From Streptomyces sp. WM6386 (lineage in GTDB: Bacteria > Actinomycetota > Actinomycetes > Streptomycetales > Streptomycetaceae), in contig NZ_JXTE01000070.1 of NCBI RefSeq assembly GCF_000972385.1, forward strand, positions 17,904-81,903: a stretch of DNA of 64,000 nucleotides, written 5' to 3'. Positions 8,000 through 16,119 of the stretch are shown here, in pieces. Both the position numbers and the translations under genes were made by a program. The notes under the pieces are model-generated. The model ran no database searches and was not told where the DNA came from. It saw only the letters and a list, made by a program, of their open reading frames with translations. Positions within the stretch are counted from its first letter, which is position 1; each line of letters starts with the position of its first letter.

Positions 8000-9514
8000 G
8001 TGCACCGTTCCCCCACCGCCGAGGCCGAGGTCGCCGAGGAGCTGGCCGAAGTGCGTCCCGACCTCGTGTCGCGGTACACGGCCCACCTCCCCGGCGCCCG
8101 TGCGGCCGTACTGACCCGGCTGTGGCGGGCGTTGGCCCATGAGCCGCTTCCTTGGGTCACCCGTCGCGAACGCGGCCGGGACGCTCTCGTCCTGCGCCTT
8201 CGTGACGGACGCCGGCTCCAGGGGCCGCCCGCCGACCCGTACGCGACCACCGCGTACGTCACCGTCGTCCACCTCGACGACCTTGCGTACGACGATCCGG
8301 CACGGCTGACGACCGACCTCGGCGTACCGCACGGCCCGGATCTGGCCGCCGAGCTCGGTCACAGCGTCGCCTCGACGGCGCTGTCACGGGCCGGGCAGGT
8401 GAACACGTCGCACGAGTGGCCCGGGACCGACTGGGAGTGGGAGCAGCGGGTGGTCGACGGGCATCCGTACCACCCCAACTGCCGTTCCCGGCCGGGCTTC
8501 TCGGTGGCCGAGCAGCTGGCGTACGGGCCCGAGCACCGGCCGCTGGTCGCATTGCGTCTGATGCCGGTCAGGGCGGACGAGTGCCTGGTGACCGGCGGGT
8601 GGCCGGACGGGATGCGGGACGGGGAGCGGCTGTTGATCCCGGTGCATCCCTGGCAGGCGGGCCATGTGCTGAAGCGGGCGGGCGACGAGGGGCCGGCCGC
8701 GCATCCGCTGATGTCCCTGCGCACGCTGGCCCTGGCCGACGGCGGTCCGCATGTGAAGACGGCCCTGAGCGCCCGGTTGACGTCCTCGGTGCGGGACATC
8801 TCCGTCTACTCGATCGGCCTGTCGGCGACCCTGTCGGCGTTCGCGGAGACGCTCACCGCGCACACGGACGGTCTGCTGCACTTCACCCGCACCCTGGGCG
8901 CCGCGACGGCCGACTCCCCCGACCTGGCCGCCGTGTTGCGCGAATCGCCGCAGGTGTACGCCGGGAGCGGCGAGCACGTCGTCCCGGTGGCCGCGCTCGC
9001 CACCACCGCTCTGCCCGAATCCCCGGCCTGGCTGGCGGAGTTCGCGCGCCTCGCGCTCACCGTGGGGCTGCGGCTGCTGGAGCTCGGTGTGGCCCTGGAG
9101 GCGCACGGCCAGAACCTCCTGGTGGTGCTGTCCTCGACGGGCGCCCCCCTACGGCTGGTCTATCGCGACCTGGCCGACATCCGGGTCAGCCCGGCACGGC
9201 TGACGCGGCACGGGCTCCCGGTACCGGAGTTGACGGGCCGGATCGTCACGGACGACGAAACCGCCCTGCGGCGCAAGCTGTTCGGGGCGCTCGTCGGCGG
9301 GGCCCTGGCGGGAACGGCGGGTTCGGGTACGGCGTTGGGCGCGGCGCTGGAGACCGTCGTAGGAGATCTTCCCCGCACACCGGATCTGGTGGCGCTCCTG
9401 GAGAACCCGCTGCCCGCGAAGGCGTTGACGCTGATGAGGCTGTCACCGGGGACGCCCGGAGACCGGTGGGCACAGCTGCCGAACCCGGTCCGTTTTGGAG
9501 TGCGGCCCTCCTGA
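8000..9514 (+). CDS. IucA/IucC-family (NIS) siderophore synthetase, 504 aa
   Basis: The second member of the divergent synthetase pair. I chose GTG 8000 because GAGGAG lies seven bases upstream; an in-frame ATG at 7949 has a poorer site and adds 17 unremarkable residues. Key motifs are LIPVHPWQAGHVLKRA (about residue 214), PHVKTALSARLTSSVRDIS (about 250), LEAHGQNLLVVLSS (about 365) and LRLVYRDLADIRVSP, all typical ATP- and substrate-binding blocks of the NIS family. It has the same architecture as its partner but low identity to it, so they probably act in successive condensations on one scaffold. Its stop is followed after 16 bp by the start of a VWA gene on the same strand. Confidence 0.92.
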   Translation: MHRSPTAEAEVAEELAEVRPDLVSRYTAHLPGARAAVLTRLWRALAHEPLPWVTRRERGRDALVLRLRDGRRLQGPPADPYATTAYVTVVHLDDLAYDDPARLTTDLGVPHGPDLAAELGHSVASTALSRAGQVNTSHEWPGTDWEWEQRVVDGHPYHPNCRSRPGFSVAEQLAYGPEHRPLVALRLMPVRADECLVTGGWPDGMRDGERLLIPVHPWQAGHVLKRAGDEGPAAHPLMSLRTLALADGGPHVKTALSARLTSSVRDISVYSIGLSATLSAFAETLTAHTDGLLHFTRTLGAATADSPDLAAVLRESPQVYAGSGEHVVPVAALATTALPESPAWLAEFARLALTVGLRLLELGVALEAHGQNLLVVLSSTGAPLRLVYRDLADIRVSPARLTRHGLPVPELTGRIVTDDETALRRKLFGALVGGALAGTAGSGTALGAALETVVGDLPRTPDLVALLENPLPAKALTLMRLSPGTPGDRWAQLPNPVRFGVRPS

Positions 9515-9530
9515 TCAATAGGATCCGCCG

Positions 9531-10805
9531 ATGATCACACGTAAACGGCTGGCGGCAGGAGTGTGCGCCCTGCTCGCCGCCCTCACGGCCGGGATCGCCC
9601 TCCCGACCGGGGCGGCCGCCGGCGAACCCACGGGCCAGGTCGCGCCCCAGGTCGACCTCGTCCTCGACGTGAGCGGCTCCATGCGGACGGCGGACATCGA
9701 CGGCGGCACCCGGATGGCCGCGGCGAAGCAGGCCTTCAACGAGGTGCTGGACGCGACGCCCGAGGAGGTCCAGCTCGGCATCCGGACCCTCGGCGCCAAC
9801 TACCCCGGCGACAACCAGAAGACGGGCTGCAAGGACACCGCGCAGCTCTATCCGGTCAGCACGCTGGACCGTACCGAGGCCAAGACGGCGGTGGCGACCC
9901 TCTCCCCCACCGGCTGGACGCCGATCGGTCCCGCGCTGCTGAAGGCGGCCGACGACTTCACCGAGGGCGCCGGTTCCAAGCGGATCGTCCTGATCAGCGA
10001 CGGCGAGGACACCTGCGCCCCGCTCGACCCGTGCGAGGTGGCTCGCGAGATCGCCGCCAAGGGCATCGGTCTGACCATCGACACGCTCGGCCTGGTCCCG
10101 AACACCAAGATGCGGCAGCAGCTGAGCTGCATCGCGGAGGCGACGGGCGGTACGTACACCTCGGTGGAGCACACCGAGGAACTCACCGACAAGGTCAACC
10201 AGTTGGTGGACCGGGCGGCCGACCCGGTGGTGACCCCGGTGGCCACCGAGGGCGCCGCCGAGTGCGCGAAGGCGCCGACGCTGAAGTCCGGGCTCTACAC
10301 GGACCGCGAGGAGTTCGGGCAGGAGCGCTGGTACCGCGTGGACGTGCTGCCGGGCCAGGAGCTGCGCGCCTCGGTGAGTGTGGCGGCCGACCGGGCCGTG
10401 AACCCCGACTACGGGACACTGCTGCGGGCCGTCACCGTGCACGGCCGCGAGATCGTGCGCGGCGAGGCCGCCGGCAACGGGCGCACGGACGTCATCTCCA
10501 CCGGGCTGCGCTATCCGAAGCCCGAGCGGGACGACGACGACAGCGACAAGCCCGCCGCCGAAATCGTGTGCCTCCAGGTCACCAACTCGTTCTCGGCCGT
10601 CTCCGGCGTGAAGACCACGCCCGGCCTGCCGCTCGAACTGACCGTGGACGTGGTGGACGCGCCGTCCTCGTCGAGCGACGTGGCCTCCTTCGGCCTGGGA
10701 CGCGGCTGGTGGCTGCTCGGCGTACTGATCCTCACCGGCTTCCTCGCCGGTGTGCTCTGGGGCTGGCTGTCACGCTGGCGGCTCGCGGTCTGGAGGACCA
10801 ACTGA
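9531..10805 (+). CDS. secreted, membrane-anchored von Willebrand factor A domain protein
   Basis: A 424-residue exported protein. The N-terminus is a signal peptide (MITRKRLAAGVCALLAALTA, cleavage near GAAAG). Residues about 40-230 form a VWA domain with an intact metal-ion-dependent adhesion site: DVSGSM at about 44-49, the threonine in GWTPIGPAL, and LISDGEDTCAP. A beta-rich region follows, then a C-terminal membrane helix (WWLLGVLILTGFLAGVLWGW) with a short basic cytosolic tail. Its stop overlaps the ATG of the next gene by one base, so the two are a coupled pair. It probably presents an extracellular protein- or metal-binding domain at the cell surface; its ligand is unknown. Confidence 0.9.
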   Translation: MITRKRLAAGVCALLAALTAGIALPTGAAAGEPTGQVAPQVDLVLDVSGSMRTADIDGGTRMAAAKQAFNEVLDATPEEVQLGIRTLGANYPGDNQKTGCKDTAQLYPVSTLDRTEAKTAVATLSPTGWTPIGPALLKAADDFTEGAGSKRIVLISDGEDTCAPLDPCEVAREIAAKGIGLTIDTLGLVPNTKMRQQLSCIAEATGGTYTSVEHTEELTDKVNQLVDRAADPVVTPVATEGAAECAKAPTLKSGLYTDREEFGQERWYRVDVLPGQELRASVSVAADRAVNPDYGTLLRAVTVHGREIVRGEAAGNGRTDVISTGLRYPKPERDDDDSDKPAAEIVCLQVTNSFSAVSGVKTTPGLPLELTVDVVDAPSSSSDVASFGLGRGWWLLGVLILTGFLAGVLWGWLSRWRLAVWRTN

Positions 10806-11608
10806 TGAGGCTCACACGCGTGTTGGGCGCCGCGGCGCTCATGCTCGGGCTGGCCGTCGCCCCCGCGGCGGCCGACTCGTCGCCCTCCCCTTCGGCCTCC
10901 GGCGACGACACCGCACCCACCTCGGCCGGTACGTCGTTCCGTACGGCGACCGAGATCGAGCAGGGGCAGCAGGCCACGGCGAGCGGCTCCACCGGCGACT
11001 ACCAGTACTGGTCGTTCCCCGCGGACGCCGGGCAGCGCCCCACCGTGAAGGCGACGGTGAAGCTGCCGAAGACGCATGCCGCGCAGACCTGGCAGGTCGA
11101 TGTGTACGACGGACTGCGCCGCCGGCAGGCCTGCCAGTACGGCGCGCAGACCCGCACCGCCGCGGCCGACGCCGCCTCGGTGGAGCTGGCCTGCGTCATG
11201 CGCACGGTCCGCGCCTGGTCGGAGCCGTGGGCGAACGACCCACTGCCGGGCACTTACTACATCCGGCTGACGGTCGTCGGCCTCGGCGCGGCCGACCTCG
11301 GCCAGCCGGTCGACTCCTCGGTGGAGGTCGGCTCCAAGGACATCGGCGGCGCGGCGGCCGTGGACGGCTCGCTGGCCGAGCCGCTGGTGCCGGGCATCGC
11401 GGTCACGTCCGCGTCCGACGAGGAGACGTCGCAGTCCTCGGCCGTGCTGTCCGCCATCGAGCCCGAGGACGGCTGGTCCTCGGGCTGGTGGTCGGATCGC
11501 TGGGTGTGGACCGTGCTGGGCGGTGCGCTGGCCGCGCTCGCGGGGGTCGGCGGATACGCCCTGACGCGCGGGACGGGACGGCCGCGGCAGGTGCCGCCGG
11601 GCGCCTGA
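10805..11608 (+). CDS. exported single-pass membrane protein, partner of the VWA protein
   Basis: A 267-residue protein with a signal peptide (MRLTRVLGAAALMLGLAVAP, cleavage near AAA-DSS), a short Ser/Pro linker, a beta-sandwich-like central region with a likely disulfide pair (RRRQACQYG and VELACVM, residues about 105-125), and one C-terminal transmembrane helix (WVWTVLGGALAALAGVGGYA) with a basic tail. The ATG at 10805 shares a base with the upstream stop. The layout mirrors that of its neighbour, so both expose their bulk outside the membrane and may form a complex. No family with known function is recognised. Confidence 0.85.
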   Translation: MRLTRVLGAAALMLGLAVAPAAADSSPSPSASGDDTAPTSAGTSFRTATEIEQGQQATASGSTGDYQYWSFPADAGQRPTVKATVKLPKTHAAQTWQVDVYDGLRRRQACQYGAQTRTAAADAASVELACVMRTVRAWSEPWANDPLPGTYYIRLTVVGLGAADLGQPVDSSVEVGSKDIGGAAAVDGSLAEPLVPGIAVTSASDEETSQSSAVLSAIEPEDGWSSGWWSDRWVWTVLGGALAALAGVGGYALTRGTGRPRQVPPGA

Positions 11609-11616
11609 CCTCGCTC

Positions 11617-11652
11617 CTGAAGGCCCGCTGCCGCTCAGCAGCGGGCCTTCAG
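11617..11652. terminator. bidirectional terminator overlapping the HxlR gene end
   Basis: Perfect 15-bp stem CTGAAGGCCCGCTGC (11617-11631) with its complement (11638-11652) and a six-base loop, between convergent genes. The right arm encodes the last residues of the HxlR-family protein. Confidence 0.8.
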
Positions 11653-12264
11653 GGCTTTCGCCAGGGTCCCCTCACCGGTCACCTCGATGCGACCGTCCCG
11701 CAGCGCGACCTCCAGACTCAGCTCCCCGCGGCTGATCGCCGCGCAGGTCCCGGTGTCCAGGACGAGCCGCGCGTCGGGCTCCCCGGGCGCGGGCCCGTCG
11801 CCGTACACCGGCCCGTCCTCGGCACCGACGTGCAGATGGAAGTGCCCTTCCTCCAGCCGGACTTCGACGAGCCCCTCCCCCTCCAGCACGCGTAGTAGCG
11901 GCAGTGCGAACCAGTGCGCCCGTACGGCGTCGGTCGGCCGCAGCTCCCCGAGCTCGGCCTCGCCCCACCTGCCCAGCGCCTGCAGCACGGGCAGCAACTC
12001 CCGCCCGCGTCCGGTGAGTTCATAGACGTTCGCCGCACCGGGCGGCGGCAGCCTGCGCCGGGTCGCGAGCCCGTCCCGCTCCATGTCCTTCAGCCGCGAG
12101 GCGAGTACGTCCGTGCTGACGCCCGGCAGATCCGCGTGCAGGTCCGAGTAGCGGCGCGGCCCGGCGAGCAGCTCGCGGACGATCAGCAGGGTCCAGCGGT
12201 CGCCGACGGTGTCGAGCGCACGCGCGGCGGAGCAGTACTGGTCGTAGCTTCTGCGAGGTGACAT
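11635..12264 (-). CDS. HxlR-family regulator with C-terminal sterol-carrier-like domain
   Basis: A 209-residue regulator. Residues about 4-100 are an HxlR winged helix (YDQYCSAARALDTVGDRWT, LIVRELLAGPRRYSDL, VSTDVLASRLKDMERDGLA). The remaining 100 residues resemble the SCP2-like extension found in many streptomycete HxlR proteins and may sense a hydrophobic ligand. I start it at ATG 12264; a TTG at 12282 is possible but would put the start inside the promoter. A TTGGAA/TAGACT promoter (16-bp spacer) ends only seven bases before this ATG, so the mRNA is probably leaderless. Two palindromes in the divergent region are likely operators controlling it and the aminotransferase. Confidence 0.88.
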   Translation of the reverse strand: MSPRRSYDQYCSAARALDTVGDRWTLLIVRELLAGPRRYSDLHADLPGVSTDVLASRLKDMERDGLATRRRLPPPGAANVYELTGRGRELLPVLQALGRWGEAELGELRPTDAVRAHWFALPLLRVLEGEGLVEVRLEEGHFHLHVGAEDGPVYGDGPAPGEPDARLVLDTGTCAAISRGELSLEVALRDGRIEVTGEGTLAKALKARC

Positions 12265-12286
12265 GCGACGCAGTCTAGACAAGTCG

Positions 12287-12321
12287 TTGGACTTTCCAAG
12301 CCGCTACTTGGTAAAACCAAG
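12287..12321. promoter_or_regulatory. twin palindromes between HxlR gene and aminotransferase
   Basis: TTGGACTTTCCAA (12287-12299) and CTTGGTAAAACCAAG (12307-12321) are perfect inverted repeats with the same TTGG-N5-CCAA core, 21 bp centre to centre. The first overlaps the -35 of the HxlR promoter, the second lies just before the aminotransferase ribosome site. They are likely binding sites for the HxlR protein. Confidence 0.65.
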
Positions 12322-12351
12322 CAACACAAGAAACCGGAGAGGCAGCAGCGC

Positions 12352-13560
12352 ATGGAGTTCCGGCAGTCCAGCAAGCTCAGCGAGGTCTGTTACGAGATCC
12401 GCGGCCCGGTGATCGAGCACGCCAACGCGCTGGAGGAGGCAGGGCACAGCGTGCTGCGCCTCAACACCGGCAACCCGGCACTCTTCGGTTTCGAGGCGCC
12501 GGAGGAGATCGTCCAGGACATGATCCGGATGCTCCCGCAGGCGCACGGCTACACGGACTCCAAGGGCGTGCTCTCCGCCCGCCGGGCGGTCGCGCAGCGC
12601 TACCAGACGCTGGGCCTGGAGGTCGACGTCGACGACGTCTTCCTCGGCAACGGCGTCTCCGAGCTGATCTCGATGGCCATGCAGGCACTGATCGAGGACG
12701 GCGACGAAGTCCTCATCCCCGCACCGGACTTCCCGCTCTGGACGGCGGTCACCACCCTCGCCGGCGGCAAGGCGGTCCACTATCTGTGCGACGAACAGGC
12801 CGACTGGTACCCGGACCTGGCCGACATGGAGTCGAAGATCACGGACCGCACCCGGGCCGTCGTGATCATCAACCCCAACAACCCCACGGGCTCGGTCTAT
12901 CCGAAGGAGATCGTCGAGGGCATCCTCCACCTCGCCCGCCGGCACGGCCTGATGGTCTTCGCCGACGAGATCTACGACCAGATCCTCTACGACGACGCCG
13001 TGCACCACTCGGCCGCGGCCCTCGCCCCCGACCTGGTCGTGCTGACCTTCTGCGGTCTGTCGAAGACGTACCGCGTGGCCGGCTTCCGCTCGGGCTGGCT
13101 GGTGATCACGGGCCCCAAGCAGCACGCCAAGGACTATCTGGAGGGCCTGACCATGCTGGCCTCCATGCGGCTGTGCGCCAACGCCCCCGCCCAGTACGCC
13201 ATCCAGGCCGCGCTCGGCGGCCGCCAGTCCATCCGCGAGCTGACCGTGCCGGGCGGGCGACTGTACGAACAGCGCAACGTGGCCTGGGAGAAGCTCAACG
13301 AGATCCCCGGGGTGTCGTGCGTGAAGCCCAAGGGCTCGCTGTACGCGTTCCCGCGGCTCGACCCCAAGGTGTACAAGATCCACGACGACGAGAAGTTCGT
13401 CCTGGACCTGCTGCTGCGGGAGAAGATCCAGGTCGTCCAGGGCACCGGCTTCAACTGGCCCACCCCCGACCACTTCCGCATTCTGACGCTCCCTCACGCC
13501 ATCGACCTGGAGGCGGCGATCGGGCGGATCGGGCGGTTCCTGAGCGGGTACCGGCAGTAG
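12352..13560 (+). CDS. alaA: pyridoxal-phosphate aminotransferase, AlaA-like (alanine/glutamate type)
   Basis: A 402-residue fold-type I aminotransferase that probably interconverts pyruvate and glutamate with alanine and 2-oxoglutarate. Seen are NTGNPALFGFEAPEE (about residue 38), YTDSKGVLSARRAVAQRY (about 67), GNGVSELISMAMQALI (about 101), the NPNNPTGSVY cofactor loop (about 179) and the lysine that binds PLP in CGLSKTYRVAGFRSGW (about 233). Length and motifs match E. coli AlaA and its actinobacterial homologues. Start ATG 12352 follows GGAGAGGCAGC. It is divergent from an HxlR regulator, with tandem palindromes between, suggesting direct control. The substrate is inferred from family resemblance. 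Confidence 0.88.
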   Translation: MEFRQSSKLSEVCYEIRGPVIEHANALEEAGHSVLRLNTGNPALFGFEAPEEIVQDMIRMLPQAHGYTDSKGVLSARRAVAQRYQTLGLEVDVDDVFLGNGVSELISMAMQALIEDGDEVLIPAPDFPLWTAVTTLAGGKAVHYLCDEQADWYPDLADMESKITDRTRAVVIINPNNPTGSVYPKEIVEGILHLARRHGLMVFADEIYDQILYDDAVHHSAAALAPDLVVLTFCGLSKTYRVAGFRSGWLVITGPKQHAKDYLEGLTMLASMRLCANAPAQYAIQAALGGRQSIRELTVPGGRLYEQRNVAWEKLNEIPGVSCVKPKGSLYAFPRLDPKVYKIHDDEKFVLDLLLREKIQVVQGTGFNWPTPDHFRILTLPHAIDLEAAIGRIGRFLSGYRQ

Positions 13561-13625
13561 GGAATGCCGGGCATCCACTTCCTGTTGATCGATTCCATAC
13601 GGGATCGACGACTGGGGGAAGCGGG

Positions 13626-14222
13626 ATGTCGTACGACGTGCGGGGCACCGTGGCCGACGGGTTCGAGGGCGTGCGCGAGGAGTTCGCCGCCTTCGTCGCC
13701 GCGGAGGCGCACGACCCGGGCGCACAGCTGGCGGCGTACGTGGGCGGCCGGCAGGTGGTCGACCTGTGGGCGGGAAAGGACATCAGCGGCTCCTCGCTGA
13801 CCACCCACAGCCGTACCGTGCGCGTCCTCGGACCCGCCTCCTCGGGCGGGGTGGGCAACGCGCGCGGGGTGGCCCGGATGTACGCCGCCGCGATCGGCAC
13901 GGTGGACGGGAGACCGCCGCTGCTCACGCCGGCGACCGTGGCCGCCTTCGCAGGACCGCGGACGCCGGGGACGGACCTGGTCACCGGGCAGCCGGACCAC
14001 TTCGGGCTCGGCTTCGAGAGTCTGACCAGGCTGTACCCGTTCCTCGGGACGGACACGATCGGGCACAGCGGCGCGACGGGCTCGCTCGGCTTCGCCGACC
14101 CGGGGAGCGGGGTGGCGTACGCCTACACGCGGCGCCGTTTCGCGTTCCCGTCCGGCGAGGGCGCCTCCCCCGAGAACGGCCGTCTGGCCGAGTCCGTCGT
14201 GCGGGCCGCCCGCGCCGCATGA
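13626..14222 (+). pseudogene. internally deleted serine hydrolase of the beta-lactamase class C fold
   Basis: The 198-residue reading frame starts like an EstB/LACTB-type esterase (VRGTVADGFEGVREEFAAFV, GGRQVVDLWAG) and ends like one (GVGNARGVARMYAAAIG, FGLGFESLT, IGHSGATGSLGFADP, YTRRRF). The middle, where the catalytic SxxK and YxN motifs should stand, is gone: the text jumps from GKDISGSSLTTHSR to LGPASSGG. Full-length members have about 380 residues, so roughly 180 are missing, in frame. Without its nucleophile the product cannot be a working hydrolase. A ribosome site (GGGGGAAGCGGG) and ATG 13626 are intact, so a protein could still be made. Confidence 0.8.
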
Positions 14223-14254
14223 CACCGTGCTGACAGGCATGGCAGGAGGACGGC

Positions 14255-14854
14255 GTGGGTGACCTGTTTCTCGTCCGGCACGGTGAGACCGAGTGGTCGC
14301 GGTCCGGACGGCACACCGGATGGACGGATGTGCCGCTGACCGAGCACGGGCGGGCGGAAGCACGTGGCCTGGTGCCGCTGATCCGCTCGCACCGGATCGG
14401 CGCGGCCTTCGTCAGCCCCCTCCAGCGGGCCCGCGAGACGGCACAGCTCATCGGGGTGTCCGACGCCCGGGTCGACGTCGACCTGCGGGAGTGGGACTAC
14501 GGCGGCTACGAGGGGATCACCACCGTCGAGATCCAGCGCACCCGGCCGGACTGGTTCCTGTTCACGGACGGGGTCGCACCGGGGCCGCCGGACCGTCCCG
14601 GGGAGACACCGGAACAGGTCGGCGCCCGGGCCGACCGGGTCCTGGCCAAGGTGGACGCGGCCCTCGCCAACACGGAGGGCGTGGTGCTGCTGGTCGCCCA
14701 CGGGCACTTCCTGCGGGTGCTGACGGCGCGGCGGCTCGGGTTGCCGGCGTCGCAGGGGGCGCTGTTCCAGCTGGCGACGGGGACGGTGTGCCGACTGGGC
14801 ACGGAGCATGGGCGGCCGGTGGTGGCGGGGTGGAATGTCAGACCCCCGTCGTAG
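14255..14854 (+). CDS. histidine phosphatase family protein
   Basis: A 199-residue member of the phosphoglycerate-mutase-like superfamily. The catalytic RHGETEWS motif lies at residues 8-15, an arginine in SPLQRARETAQL at about 57, the acid-base glutamate in DLREWDYGGYEG at about 78, and the second histidine in LVAHGHFLRVL at about 150. GTG 14255 follows AGGAGGAC. The short form and the LVRHGETEWSRSGRHTGW start are typical of actinobacterial broad-specificity acid phosphatases or sugar-phosphate phosphatases. No neighbour hints at a substrate. It lies 32 bp after the decayed serine hydrolase gene on the same strand. Confidence 0.92.
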   Translation: MGDLFLVRHGETEWSRSGRHTGWTDVPLTEHGRAEARGLVPLIRSHRIGAAFVSPLQRARETAQLIGVSDARVDVDLREWDYGGYEGITTVEIQRTRPDWFLFTDGVAPGPPDRPGETPEQVGARADRVLAKVDAALANTEGVVLLVAHGHFLRVLTARRLGLPASQGALFQLATGTVCRLGTEHGRPVVAGWNVRPPS

Positions 14855-14924
14855 TCTTCGAGTGGGTTGATCGCCGCACGGTGATCGCCCGTCCCACCGG
14901 CCTGCCGACGGGGAGGAGCACGCC

Positions 14925-15557
14925 GTGACACGACCGCCGACCGCCGCACAGCGGCGTGTCATCGACGGCGCCGATCCCGTCACCGGACGGCTCAGGGGTA
15001 CGGAGACCCAGCTCGCGGCCCTGGTGAAGCACGGGCTCGCGTTCCGGCACCCCCGGCCGCCGCACGACCACTTCCTGACGCCGGCCGGGCACCGGATACG
15101 GGAAGCCGAACCGGCGGCGCCCGCACCGGAGCCCGAGGCACCCTCGGCCGCCGGGGTGTTCGCCGCACGCATCGGCGGCGAGGAGGATCCGCCGGCCGCC
15201 GGTGCGGCACGGGTGCGGGAGGTGCACAGCGCCTGGCAGGGGTTGTTGGAGCTGCGCCGGATGACAAACCCGGACGGGGCCACGGACCGGCCCTGCGGCT
15301 GGGAGCGCACGCATCTGGTGCAGGCCGCCGCGCTCGCCCTGGAGGCGGCCGGGCACCGTCCGGCGACCGGAGAGGACGCCGAGGGATACCGGGTGCGCGT
15401 GACCCCGCAGCCCGAGGCCGTCGCCGTGCGCGAGCCGGACGCCGCCGCGCTCAGGGCCTGCGCGGCCACCCTGGAGGGGGCGGGCTGGCAGGTCGGCGAG
15501 TACACCGAGCCGCGGACCAGAGCCCGGTACGTGCTGGCCTCCCCGCGACGGGTGTAG
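14925..15557 (+). CDS. conserved hypothetical protein
   Basis: A 210-residue soluble protein beginning at GTG 14925 after GGGGAGGAGC. The first 60 residues (TAAQRRVIDGADPVTGRL, LAALVKHGLAFRHPRPP, FLTPAGHRIRE) look like a winged-helix module in which a helix is followed by a beta wing. After a Pro/Ala/Glu linker (about 60-80) a second domain (VREVHSAWQGLLELRRMTNP, CGWERTHLVQAAALALEAAG) ends with a beta hairpin YVLASPRRV. I do not recognise the family. Codon usage is normal for the neighbourhood, so the gene is probably real. It runs after the phosphatase with a 70-bp gap. Confidence 0.7.
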   Translation: MTRPPTAAQRRVIDGADPVTGRLRGTETQLAALVKHGLAFRHPRPPHDHFLTPAGHRIREAEPAAPAPEPEAPSAAGVFAARIGGEEDPPAAGAARVREVHSAWQGLLELRRMTNPDGATDRPCGWERTHLVQAAALALEAAGHRPATGEDAEGYRVRVTPQPEAVAVREPDAAALRACAATLEGAGWQVGEYTEPRTRARYVLASPRRV

Positions 15558-15625
15558 GGCACTACCAGGAGCAGCGGCTGGACCCTCAGGGGCGCTTCGA
15601 GGCACTGGCCACACCGCAGGAACGC

Positions 15626-16027
15626 CTATGCGTCGACCAGCTCCGGCTGGTGCTCGGTGTCGTAGGCGGCCCTCGACTCGGCGATGTAGACCCTGTTGCG
15701 CTCGGCCCAGTCGGTCAGACGCTGCAAGGTCTCGTGCAACTCCCGGGCCGCCGTGGTGAGTTCGTACTCGACCTTGGGCGGGACCGTCGCGTGCACGGTA
15801 CGGGTCACCAGACCGTCGCGCTCCAGGTTGCGCAGCGTCAGGGTCAGCATGCGGCGGCTGATGCCCTCGATGCTGCGCTCCAACTCGGTGAAGCGGATGG
15901 GCCCGTGGGCGGCGGCCACCAGGATCTGGACGCTCCATTTGCCGCTGACCCTGTCAAGAACTTCGCGGACGGGGCAGGCGTGCGCGTTCACTGCCTGGAC
16001 GGTAACACCGGTGTTCCTCTGGGACAT
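15626..16027 (-). CDS. HxlR-family transcriptional regulator
   Basis: A 133-residue single-domain HxlR protein. It has the conserved cysteine in NAHACPVREVLDRVSGKW (residue about 18), then ILVAAAHGPIRFTELERSI and GISRRMLTLTLRNLERDGLV (recognition helix and wing) and VEYELTTAARELHETL. Start ATG 16027 follows AAGGAGG. The gene is divergent from an MFS drug-efflux-type transporter with 92 bp between the starts, so it probably represses that transporter in response to a toxic or redox-active compound; the N-terminal cysteine is used for sensing in several HxlR proteins. A broken repeat CACGA...TCGTG (16064-16089) in the gap may be an operator. Confidence 0.9.
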   Translation of the reverse strand: MSQRNTGVTVQAVNAHACPVREVLDRVSGKWSVQILVAAAHGPIRFTELERSIEGISRRMLTLTLRNLERDGLVTRTVHATVPPKVEYELTTAARELHETLQRLTDWAERNRVYIAESRAAYDTEHQPELVDA

Positions 16028-16119
16028 CGGACTGCCTCCTTACGGCCGGCCTCCATGGTCACCCACGATAAACCCCGTTACAAGTCGTGCACCAAGGGAA
16101 GACCGGAGGCAACGCCGCC

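Noticed and set aside
6587..9514. A 975-codon open frame on the plus strand running across both siderophore synthetases
   Set aside because: Its first half is antisense to the 6452-7912 synthetase and rich in Gly/Arg/Val as expected of a high-GC shadow frame; only the part from 8000 on is a gene.
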